A stretch of 26,557 bases of DNA from CAZROT01 sp964601895 (GTDB lineage Bacteria > Pseudomonadota > Gammaproteobacteria > Enterobacterales > Enterobacteriaceae). Positions within the stretch are counted from its first letter, which is position 1. Each line of letters opens with the position of its first letter. The stretch lies in assembly GCA_964601895.1 (NCBI GenBank), contig CAZROT010000018.1:1-26557 (forward strand). Reading direction: 5' to 3'. A program made the translations under genes and the position numbers. The notes beneath the pieces were generated by a model that was not told the origin of the DNA, ran no database searches, and worked only from the letters and a program-made list of their open reading frames with translations. This document shows positions 7,218 through 14,802 of this stretch, piece after piece.

Positions 7218-9026
7218 TCATTTAGTTTTACCGACATGTAAAATCGCAAGGAAAGCTTCCTGTGGTAATTCAACATTCCCTACTTGTTTCATGCGCTTTT
7301 TACCTTCCTTCTGTTTTTGCAGGAGTTTCTTTTTACGGCTGACGTCACCACCATAACATTTTGCCAGTACATTTTTACGTAACTGTTTCACTGTTGATCG
7401 GGCAATAATGTGATTACCAATAGCGGCCTGAATGGCAATATCAAATTGCTGGCGTGGAATTAATTCCTGCATTTTTTCCACCAGTTCACGACCACGGTAT
7501 TGTGCATTATCTCTGTGAGTAATGAGGGCAAGTGCATCAACACGCTCACTATTAATCAGAATATCGAGACGTACCATGTCAGATGTCTGGAAGCGTTTGA
7601 AGCTGTAATCAAGGGAAGCATAACCACGTGAAGCAGATTTCAGGCGATCAAAGAAGTCGAGTACCACCTCAGCCATAGGAATTTCATAAGTTAATGCTAC
7701 CTGGTTACCATGATAAACCATATTAGTCTGCACACCCCGTTTTTCAACGCACAGTGTTATGATGTTGCCCAGATATTCCTGAGGTAACAGCATATGGCAT
7801 TCAGCAACAGGCTCACGCAGTTCGTGGATACTGTTAAGTGGCGGTAATCTTGCCGGACTGTCAACGTAAATAGTTTCGTTGCTGGTCATTTCCACTTCAT
7901 AAATCACTGTGGGTGCTGTCGTAATCAGTTCCAGGTCATATTCACGTTCCAGGCGTTCCTGAATGATTTCCATATGGAGCAGCCCCAGGAAACCACAGCG
8001 AAAACCAAATCCCAGTGCAGTAGAATTCTCCGGTTCGTAAAATAACGACGCGTCATTGAGACTCAGTTTTCCAAGCGCATCACGAAAAGATTCATAATCA
8101 TCGGAACTGACAGGAAATAATCCGGCATAAACCTGAGGCTTCACTTTTCTGAAGCCCGGCAAAGGGCTTTTTGCTGGCTGACGTGCCAGTGTCAGTGTGT
8201 CGCCTACAGGTGCACCAAGAATATCTTTTATAGCACAAGCCAGCCAGCCAACTTCACCACAATGCAGTACGTCACGATCAAGGCGCTTGGGGGTAAAAAC
8301 ACCCAGACGTTCAGCATTATAAACCTGACCAGTGGTCATCACTTTAATCTTGTCACCTTTGCGCAGTACACCGTTTTTAATGCGGATTAATGACACCACA
8401 CCCAGGTAATTATCAAACCATGAATCAATTATTAGGGCCTGCAGGGCAGCCAGAGGATCACCCTCTGGAGGTGGAATGTCACGCACCAGACGCTCAAGTA
8501 CATCAGGTACACCCACGCCTGTTTTTGCCGAGCAGCATACGGCATCTACAGCGTCAATGCCGACAATATCTTCGATTTCCTCTGCGACGCGTACAGGATC
8601 GGCAGCAGGTAAATCAATTTTGTTGAGTATCGGGACAACGACCAGATTCATTTCCATCGCGGTATAGCAATTGGCTAGTGTCTGCGCTTCAACCCCCTGA
8701 CCGGCATCGACGACCAGCAGTGCACCTTCACAGGCAGCCAGTGAACGTGAAACTTCATAGGAAAAGTCCACATGCCCGGGGGTATCGATAAAATTTAGCT
8801 GATATAGTTGCCCGTCCTGTGCGTGGTAATTCAGGGTGACACTCTGTGCTTTAATGGTGATACCGCGTTCACGTTCAAGATCCATGGAATCAAGTACCTG
8901 AGCGGCCATTTCCCGTTCTGATAAACCGTCACAAAGCTGAATGATGCGATCAGACAGCGTTGACTTACCGTGATCAATGTGAGCAATGATGGAAAAATTT
9001 CGTATTTTATTCATTTTCAAAGACAT
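7218..9026 (-). CDS. lepA: elongation factor 4 (LepA) GTPase
   Basis: LepA is a ribosome-binding GTPase related to EF-G, linked to back-translocation, translation under stress and 30S biogenesis. The 602 residues include the P-loop AHIDHGKST (about 15-23), switch segment RERGITIKAQ, DTPGHVDFSYE and NKIDLP. The LepA-specific C-terminal domain ends with CYGGDVSRKKKLLQKQKEGKKRMKQ. Similarity to E. coli LepA is very high throughout. The start is uncertain between the ATG at 9024-9026 and one four codons later (9012-9014), which would match the E. coli N terminus better; neither has a strong ribosome binding site. It is the first gene of the long minus-strand block. Confidence 0.98.
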   Translation of the reverse strand: MSLKMNKIRNFSIIAHIDHGKSTLSDRIIQLCDGLSEREMAAQVLDSMDLERERGITIKAQSVTLNYHAQDGQLYQLNFIDTPGHVDFSYEVSRSLAACEGALLVVDAGQGVEAQTLANCYTAMEMNLVVVPILNKIDLPAADPVRVAEEIEDIVGIDAVDAVCCSAKTGVGVPDVLERLVRDIPPPEGDPLAALQALIIDSWFDNYLGVVSLIRIKNGVLRKGDKIKVMTTGQVYNAERLGVFTPKRLDRDVLHCGEVGWLACAIKDILGAPVGDTLTLARQPAKSPLPGFRKVKPQVYAGLFPVSSDDYESFRDALGKLSLNDASLFYEPENSTALGFGFRCGFLGLLHMEIIQERLEREYDLELITTAPTVIYEVEMTSNETIYVDSPARLPPLNSIHELREPVAECHMLLPQEYLGNIITLCVEKRGVQTNMVYHGNQVALTYEIPMAEVVLDFFDRLKSASRGYASLDYSFKRFQTSDMVRLDILINSERVDALALITHRDNAQYRGRELVEKMQELIPRQQFDIAIQAAIGNHIIARSTVKQLRKNVLAKCYGGDVSRKKKLLQKQKEGKKRMKQVGNVELPQEAFLAILHVGKTK

Positions 9027-9383
9027 AAGAACTTTTACTCACTCTGTCATGAACCCGGCGTAAAAAATAAAAGCGAGTGCTTACCTGCAATCAGGCAGAC
9101 ATGGTATATCAAAACCTGCTCTGTCTCTACACGGAGTGAGTGTGCGTCCAGGAAATCAAAGGGATGGTTTATGATATCGATGATCCGGGAAGGGCAATTT
9201 AAGGTTAATTAACTGAATTTTTTATAAAATAATCAATAACAGGTTAACAGGGTTTGCTCAGGTACGATGAGAAGAAAAATTCTGTTAACCTGCAAAAATT
9301 GTTATTTATTGTTTAATAACAGCTTGCACCTGTTGTGCTTATCTTGTTTGAGATCTCAAGCTTGTTGCTGCATGGGGTGATAG
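9027..9383. other. intergenic upstream of lepA, no gene seen
   Basis: This interval should hold the promoter of the lepA operon and the end of the peptidase-like transcript. I see no coding region that I can support. The only clear structure is the inverted repeat at 9240-9292, listed separately. The stretch 9200-9240 is AT-rich. Confidence 0.5.
9240..9292. repeat. 11-bp perfect inverted repeat, 31-bp spacer
   Basis: CAGGTTAACAG (9240-9250) recurs in reverse complement as CTGTTAACCTG (9282-9292). The 31-base spacer is long for an intrinsic terminator, and no uninterrupted T run follows on either strand. It lies between the 5' side of lepA and the 3' end of the upstream minus-strand gene. A paired operator or a long RNA hairpin in the transcript that passes through is possible. 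Confidence 0.45.
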
Positions 9384-10454
9384 TTAAGGAGCCGATGCCT
9401 TCACTGCCCGATAGACGGCGATTTCATCAGAACGGATGTCTTCATTGAAAACATAAGTCGAGCCGGATGCTATCTTTATCTTCCAGCTCTTGTGAGCGGA
9501 ACTGGCATGAGCATTAAACTCAGAATCCGGCACTCTGGACAGGGAGTTGTACCGGTATAGCGTGTAATCTGTGCCGGGCTGCAAACCAGAAACAGTGACT
9601 TTCAGACGAATGGGAACGGCAGCAGGGCGATCGTTTGAACCTTCCTTAATGGCATATTTTTCATTGTTAACATCAGTCTCCAGCCTCACCGGAACAGTGT
9701 CATTATTTAAGTCCCTGACACCCGTGATGGCGATACCAAAATGGGGTCCCTGCTTTATTAAGGAATATATCGGTCCGTTTTTAGCATTAGCCTGTTCTCT
9801 GTCTTTCTGAAATTCAGCAAATGAGTAACTGAAATGATAGGGTGGATTATCTGCATATTTCCACGCGCCATGATCACTAAAGTAAATTTTGTCATCAGCA
9901 TAATAATCAGGATCGGTGGGTGAATGAAATGTCCCTATCCCTGTCACGGAAACAAGATGATCGTACCATTCGCTTTCATAAGCAGGCTCCCTGCTTTCAC
10001 CAAATCGGTACTGATTCATATACAGAGCAATAGCGACAGGGTAGCCCTTAATAACATTCTGCTTTACCCAGGCGAGAAATTGCTCAGCAGTCCTGTCTTT
10101 TTTACTGCTACTCCACGTTGTGAAGTTCAGATGCATTTCTTCTGCAAGGCGGGCATCGCTTTCATCACTTAGTAACAGCTTCCCTACAGTTTGTGGTACA
10201 CCCCTAAAGGCAATTGCGCGTGCATCATATTGTGAAAGGTACTGGCCGTAATAAAGACCGGCGCTAATCATTGAGACCTCGCCACAATATCCGTCGTTTT
10301 CTATCCATTGATAACGTGCAGGCGTATTAATTTTGAAGAGCTGTTCTTTTTTTTCTATGGTATGCGGCGAATGCGCGCTAGCATTCAAGGCTCCTGCAAC
10401 AGACACAGAAATAACAATACCAGCTAAAACTAGCTTTATTATTTTCTTATTCAT
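9384..10454 (-). CDS. exported papain/C39-like cysteine peptidase-like protein
   Basis: The 356-residue protein begins with a clear signal peptide (MNKK, hydrophobic core to about residue 21, probable cut after ASA near 27), so it is exported. A papain/C39-like catalytic set can be read in order. Gln49 and the block ENDGYCGE put a candidate nucleophile at Cys57. His166 lies in YDHLVSVTGIGT, and Asp194 in YFSDHGAW. Residues about 230-356 are rich in beta-strand-like segments (VPIRLKVTVSGLQPGTDYTLYRY) and may form a C-terminal sandwich domain. It interrupts the usual lepA-rseC adjacency, which suggests insertion. A five-copy 13-bp repeat lies immediately upstream, leaving only a weak GAG as ribosome binding site. 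Peptidase function is inferred; an amidase or transglutaminase-like role is possible. Confidence 0.6.
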   Translation of the reverse strand: MNKKIIKLVLAGIVISVSVAGALNASAHSPHTIEKKEQLFKINTPARYQWIENDGYCGEVSMISAGLYYGQYLSQYDARAIAFRGVPQTVGKLLLSDESDARLAEEMHLNFTTWSSSKKDRTAEQFLAWVKQNVIKGYPVAIALYMNQYRFGESREPAYESEWYDHLVSVTGIGTFHSPTDPDYYADDKIYFSDHGAWKYADNPPYHFSYSFAEFQKDREQANAKNGPIYSLIKQGPHFGIAITGVRDLNNDTVPVRLETDVNNEKYAIKEGSNDRPAAVPIRLKVTVSGLQPGTDYTLYRYNSLSRVPDSEFNAHASSAHKSWKIKIASGSTYVFNEDIRSDEIAVYRAVKASAP

Positions 10455-10470
10455 ATTAACTCGTTATTTA

Positions 10471-10535
10471 TAATAGCGTGGGGTAATAGCGTGGGGTAAT
10501 AGCGTGGGGTAATAGCGTGGGGTAATAGCGTGGGG
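10471..10535. repeat. tandem repeat, five perfect copies of a 13-bp unit
   Basis: The unit TAATAGCGTGGGG occurs five times head to tail without a mismatch, followed by two further G residues. It ends 16 bases before the start codon of the exported peptidase-like gene on the minus strand, where it reads CCCCACGCTATTA. Thirteen is not a multiple of three and the array is outside the reading frame. Copy-number change would alter promoter spacing or the 5' leader rather than the protein. Confidence 0.97.
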
Positions 10536-10632
10536 GGTCATTAAATGAAATGATTAGCATAAGATGCTAACTGTATTTAAAATCATGTTACATTTCCAGC
10601 TCCATTTGAAAATAAATTCACTCTGGTATGAA

Positions 10633-11064
10633 TTATGTTTGTGGTGACTTTAGCTGTATATCAATCACCCTCTGGTGGTGGAGTATCTGTTTCTCATATT
10701 TCCTGGACAGGTAGCGTGCCATAAGAAAGCCCCCAGCTCCGCCTGTGAATGCCCCTGCCGCAGTCAGGTAATCGTTATAAAATAACCACTGAAAACCAGC
10801 TCCCCCCAGAATCAGGCCTGATAAGGGTATCAGATAAACAATGAATCCGGCATACAACAGGCTTTTTCCAGCAATATTCAGCCAGATCTGTTGTCCGGGT
10901 ACCAGCGGTTGTTCGAGGAAAATTTCGTGCTGTTGTCTTTTACCCGCCGGGTTGAATGAACAGGTGGTGTGATTTTTGCATGCACCACAGTGGTGACTGT
11001 TTTCAATGCGTAATAATGCTCTTCCCTGCTGCCAGGACAGGACGGTGGCGTGTATTTTCATCAT
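10633..11064 (-). CDS. rseC: SoxR-reducing/sigma-E regulatory protein RseC
   Basis: RseC is a small inner-membrane protein. In E. coli it is the last gene of rpoE-rseABC and is also tied to reduction of the SoxR iron-sulfur cluster. The protein shows ATVLSWQQGRALLRIE, a cysteine-rich segment (C-GAC-K...TTC), LVPGQQIWLNIAGKSLL, two hydrophobic segments (about residues 66-85 and 95-112, the second glycine/alanine-rich) and a basic tail. I start it at one of two adjacent ATG codons (11062-11064 or 11059-11061), which reproduce the family N terminus; an upstream in-frame ATG at 11133 adds 23 residues without family similarity. rseB, rseA and rpoE, expected next to it, are missing, so its usual regulatory setting is gone at this locus. 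Confidence 0.9.
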   Translation of the reverse strand: MMKIHATVLSWQQGRALLRIENSHHCGACKNHTTCSFNPAGKRQQHEIFLEQPLVPGQQIWLNIAGKSLLYAGFIVYLIPLSGLILGGAGFQWLFYNDYLTAAGAFTGGAGGFLMARYLSRKYEKQILHHQRVIDIQLKSPQT

Positions 11065-11270
11065 GATGAATTCCGGACAGGTAAAGGCCCACGATTTTCC
11101 GAGGATAAAGTGTGGAGCATGGTTTGATAACACACTTATTTTTATCGAGCTATGCTTTATTCAGATAACAATTATGACTCAATATGGCTGACTGGCCAAT
11201 AGCGCATTCGTGGCCTGTTGAGGCCTCGCATAGGCAGTATTGCGTTGCCTTGAGATGCACAAACGAGCTA

Positions 11271-12779
11271 ATGAATATGGTTACCCCAATTAATCATCAA
11301 TGGTCCGTATCAAAAAAACAGCTGAAAACCCTGTTTGAAGCAGAGAATAAAGATTCTGCTACCCGACTGAGCTTTGTTGAGCGTTTTGCTGATTTTTTCA
11401 GAAATATACTCGGTTTAGAAACTAAAAAAAGCCAGGTAAACAGGTTTTATGAGGCCATTATTAAAGAATCTAAGACACTGCAGAATACAAAAGGAAAATC
11501 GTATCTGGATCCTGATATCAAAAAAGTGCTGTTTTTTGCCAAAATGCGTGTACTGGCGGACACAGATAAGCAGGACCAGTTTAAAATTACGCTGAACAAT
11601 GGCGAAGCCAGCTTTTCCATCGGTGATACCGCCATTTATCGTAGTGCGGTGTCTCAATATGCTGCCCGTTTCATCACGGAAAAAGGAACATCCGCTGATG
11701 GTGTAGTGAAAGCAAAATTTGCAATCCGTGCCGCTATTCTTGAGGATACAGAGCAGGCAACACTAATCAGGAAAAATCAGGTAGCCGCAAAATTACAACC
11801 TGCCATTCAGGCACATCGAAAATATCAAAATGACATCATCGATAAGGGCAAAAAAGAAGGCCTGAAATATGTGCGAAAGGCCTATCGGGGTGATAATCAC
11901 AACGCTAAGCAAGGACCGGTCGAATTTTGGGTGCCGGTTAACAGACAGGGACCGGTAATTCATACCCCAGTCAACCAGCCTGCTACTCCTGCCAGTGGTG
12001 GTTTTAAGAAGCTGTATACTCAAGATAGCAGCCTTGTGGCCCTTATACCCAATGGAACAGGGGATTTTTTGGCAGAATCACAGGTCGATAATAGTGACCT
12101 CGCTACGCTTAATTTAACAACAGTAAACTATTATGGTGAAGTGGTTGATGCAGAGAAAAAACTGATTATTGCCCGTAATGCGGGTGAGCCATTACAGGGG
12201 AAAATTCTTCCCGCTACAGTGTTCGAAAATGCAGCCAACGATTTAAAGACATTACATGACAATGGCATCTGTTTAAGGGATATCAACCCCAATAACCTGA
12301 CACTTAAGACATTTGCTAATGGCCGACAACAGATTAATTTCATTGATGTGGATGAAAGAATAAATAAGAAACAAAATAAAAAGATTTATCCGGTAATTAC
12401 ACCACTGATTGTTACCTATAGTCTGGTGAATAAACTGTACAATAATCCAGGCACAAGCAGATATGAGTTGTTCAGAACCGCGGATGAATATGCATTTTTG
12501 CTGTCCATGATCCGGCATACTACCGACGATAATAAGCTTGTAGCTGCTATCGAAAAGCCAAAGTTAGCGCATTTTAAGTTAGTGCATTTTCAGAATGCAA
12601 ATATAGATGTTCCCGCTTTCGGAGCGATGAAGCTTAATAAAGCCCATTTTTTTCCCTGGATTACTCAGCATATCAAACCTGAACATCGTGCAGATGCAGA
12701 GCGCTTATTAACTGATCCCGCAGAGTTTGCTAAGAATTTCCCCAAACACCCTGCGTTAGCAGATATGCTGCAGTTTTAA
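11271..12779 (+). CDS. putative SteC-like type III effector kinase or pseudokinase
   Basis: The 502-residue protein has no signal peptide. Its N terminus carries SFVERFADFFRNILG (residues 34-48), which resembles both the WEKI-x-x-FF effector segment and the EKFIDFFRNIF stretch I recall from Salmonella SteC. A kinase-like domain follows. A degenerate glycine loop (SGGFKKLY, 242-249) precedes VALIP (256-260), where the ATP-binding lysine would be expected but Leu258 stands. A catalytic-loop equivalent LRDINPNN has Asp337, and FIDVDER gives a metal-binding Asp359. The last 110 residues are helical in character. ATG 11271 follows ACGAG; an in-frame start at 11184 is open but less likely. It is transcribed opposite to rseC and occupies the place of rpoE-rseAB. 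SteC acts on host actin/MEK signalling; that role here is only inferred, and the missing lysine may mean no catalysis. Confidence 0.6.
   Translation: MNMVTPINHQWSVSKKQLKTLFEAENKDSATRLSFVERFADFFRNILGLETKKSQVNRFYEAIIKESKTLQNTKGKSYLDPDIKKVLFFAKMRVLADTDKQDQFKITLNNGEASFSIGDTAIYRSAVSQYAARFITEKGTSADGVVKAKFAIRAAILEDTEQATLIRKNQVAAKLQPAIQAHRKYQNDIIDKGKKEGLKYVRKAYRGDNHNAKQGPVEFWVPVNRQGPVIHTPVNQPATPASGGFKKLYTQDSSLVALIPNGTGDFLAESQVDNSDLATLNLTTVNYYGEVVDAEKKLIIARNAGEPLQGKILPATVFENAANDLKTLHDNGICLRDINPNNLTLKTFANGRQQINFIDVDERINKKQNKKIYPVITPLIVTYSLVNKLYNNPGTSRYELFRTADEYAFLLSMIRHTTDDNKLVAAIEKPKLAHFKLVHFQNANIDVPAFGAMKLNKAHFFPWITQHIKPEHRADAERLLTDPAEFAKNFPKHPALADMLQF
12561..12590 (+). repeat. in-frame 15-bp tandem duplication
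   Basis: AAGTTAGCGCATTTT is followed immediately by AAGTTAGTGCATTTT, one mismatch apart. It encodes KLAHF-KLVHF within the kinase-like effector gene, so the reading frame is kept. It looks like a recent slippage duplication. Confidence 0.85.
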
Positions 12780-12947
12780 ATGCACACCAGCTCAGCCTGC
12801 ATTGAGCGCCTGTAGCGAAAACAGATTCATTCGAGTAGAGCAAGAGCGGACTATTTTGCTAAAACAGCCAGATCTCCATAGCCCTTAGCTGACGTTCAGG
12901 CTAACATTGTTATTATTGATCCTTACCTTTATGCACATCTTCACTTC

Positions 12948-14549
12948 ATGCGATCATCATTGGAAAATATCAGCGATGTACTGATTATAGGTAGTGGTGC
13001 TGCAGGCTTATCGTTAGCCTTACGCCTTGCACCTTACGGTAAAATAACGGTTTTAAGTAAAGAATTGATTAATGAAGGAGCCACTTTTTATGCTCAGGGC
13101 GGTATTGCGGCTGTTTTTGATGAAACTGACAGCATTGCATCACATGTAAATGATACGCTGATAGCAGGTGCCGGGCTTTGTGATAAGCATACTGTCGAGT
13201 TTATTGCCAGTAATGCCAGAAGCTGTGTTCAGTGGCTGATTGATCAGGGCGTCTCTTTTGATACTGAAACCACTATCCATGGGGAAGAACGTTACCACTT
13301 AACCCGCGAAGGAGGACACAGTCACCGTCGCATACTGCATAAGGCTGATGCTACCGGCAAAGCGGTGGAAACCACGTTGTCAGGAAAAGCGAAGCAGCAT
13401 CCTGGTATCTGTATTCGCGAGCGCTGCAATGCGGTCGATATCATCACCTCAGATAAAGCAGGTATTGCGGGCCCCCGGCGTGCAGTGGGTGCTTATGTCT
13501 GGAACAGGCAGCAGGAAAAAGTAGAGACGTTTTATGCAAAAGCAGTCGTGCTGGCAACCGGGGGCGCGGCTAACGTTTATCAGTATACCACCAATCCGGA
13601 TATTTCTTCTGGTGACGGTATTGCCATGGCCTGGCGTGCAGGCTGCCGGGTGGCCAATCTGGAATTCAATCAATTTCATCCTACCTGCCTGTTTCATCCG
13701 CAGGCACGTAATTTCCTGCTGACGGAAGCACTACGCGGCGAGGGGGCTTATTTACTTCGTCCCGATGGCAGTCGTTTTATGCAGGATTTTGATGCGCGTG
13801 CAGAACTGGCACCTCGTGACATAGTGGCACGCGCTATCGATCATGAAATGAAGCGATTGGGTGTGGATTGTATGTATCTGGATATCAGCCACAAACCTGC
13901 AGATTTTGCCATACGTCACTTTCCCATGATTCACAAAAAATTACTGTCTCTGGGTATCGATTTTACCAGAGAGCCTGTGCCCATTGTACCTGCAGCACAT
14001 TACACCTGCGGTGGTGTGATGGTCGATGAACGGGGACGTACCGATCTTGATGGGTTGTACGCTATCGGCGAAGTCAGTCATACCGGGCTGCATGGTGCTA
14101 ATCGCATGGCATCAAACTCATTACTGGAATGCCTGGTCTATGGCTGGTCTGCCTCTGAAGACATACGCTTACATTTGCCTGATATACCGTTGGTGAAAAA
14201 TATTCCCCCCTGGGATGAAAGCTGGGTGCATGATGCCGATGAGCAGGTTGTTATCCAGCATAACTGGCATGAGCTGCGTCTGCTGATGTGGGATTATGTG
14301 GGTATCGTACGTACAACTAAACGGCTGGAACGTGCACTGCATCGTATCAATACGTTGCAACAGGAAATTAATGAATATTATGCCAATTTTCGTATTGCCA
14401 ACAATCTGCTGGAATTGCGTAACCTGGTACTGGTGGCAGAATTAATCGTACGTTGTGCCATGGAAAGAAAAGAAAGCAGGGGGTTGCATTATACCCTTGA
14501 TTATCCCCGGCAGTCTGATAATCCCACACCCAGTATCCTGTCACCCTGA
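12948..14549 (+). CDS. nadB: L-aspartate oxidase
   Basis: NadB oxidises L-aspartate to iminoaspartate with FAD, the first step of de novo NAD synthesis; NadA then forms quinolinate. The 533 residues (E. coli 540) begin with the FAD dinucleotide fold (VLIIGSGAAGLSLAL, about 11-25). They include EGATFYAQGGIAAVF, the conserved TREGGHSHRRILH, GGAANVYQYTTNP, EFNQFHPT and LAPRDIVARAID (the catalytic-arginine segment). The C-terminal helical domain contains LRLLMWDYVGIVR. The ATG at 12948 has no strong upstream site, but no better in-frame start exists. In E. coli nadB is divergent from rpoE; here its divergent neighbour is replaced by the effector-like gene in the same orientation. nadA and nadC are not in the window. 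Confidence 0.97.
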   Translation: MRSSLENISDVLIIGSGAAGLSLALRLAPYGKITVLSKELINEGATFYAQGGIAAVFDETDSIASHVNDTLIAGAGLCDKHTVEFIASNARSCVQWLIDQGVSFDTETTIHGEERYHLTREGGHSHRRILHKADATGKAVETTLSGKAKQHPGICIRERCNAVDIITSDKAGIAGPRRAVGAYVWNRQQEKVETFYAKAVVLATGGAANVYQYTTNPDISSGDGIAMAWRAGCRVANLEFNQFHPTCLFHPQARNFLLTEALRGEGAYLLRPDGSRFMQDFDARAELAPRDIVARAIDHEMKRLGVDCMYLDISHKPADFAIRHFPMIHKKLLSLGIDFTREPVPIVPAAHYTCGGVMVDERGRTDLDGLYAIGEVSHTGLHGANRMASNSLLECLVYGWSASEDIRLHLPDIPLVKNIPPWDESWVHDADEQVVIQHNWHELRLLMWDYVGIVRTTKRLERALHRINTLQQEINEYYANFRIANNLLELRNLVLVAELIVRCAMERKESRGLHYTLDYPRQSDNPTPSILSP

Positions 14550-14631
14550 CATTGGATACTGATAGCGCAGGGCTGTTGCTATGAAATACAAGGTGTCAGG
14601 CTTCACTTTGAGAAAACGAACAGGTAAGCTT

Positions 14632-14759
14632 TATACCCTTCGTCTTTCCAGTTGCAGCCGCGTTGGCTGCGAATAGTCACCCCAATCACATAGCTTGTCT
14701 ATGCTCATGGGGATGCCTGTTCTTGCCGCCTTGCTGCAACTGGAAATACTTTGAGTATA
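14632..14759. repeat. ERIC-type intergenic repeat
   Basis: A 128-base imperfect palindrome lies between nadB and ung. The ends are inverted: TATACCCTTCGTCTTTCCAG at the left and, in reverse complement, TATACTCAAAGTATTTCCAG at the right, each followed by TTGCAGC. On the minus strand the centre carries ATCCCCATGAGCATAG and CTATGTGATTGGGGTGA, close to the ERIC core. Length (127 bases typical) and structure fit the Enterobacterial Repetitive Intergenic Consensus as seen in Yersinia and Photorhabdus. Such elements are transcribed and fold into a long hairpin; here it would sit in any nadB-ung read-through RNA. Confidence 0.88.
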
Positions 14760-14802
14760 TTAACTAAAAAATAATCGCTAACAAATATCAGGGAAAGCCT
14801 GT

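Noticed and set aside
10471..10535. Possible CRISPR-like array
   Set aside because: The 13-bp units are directly adjacent with no spacers, so it is a simple tandem repeat.
11184..11270. Upstream ATG extending the kinase-like protein by 29 residues
   Set aside because: The ATG at 11271 has a better-placed ribosome binding site, and the extension has no effector-like features.
12780..12947. Search for rpoE remnants between the effector-like gene and nadB
   Set aside because: No frame resembles the RpoE start or any sigma-factor segment.
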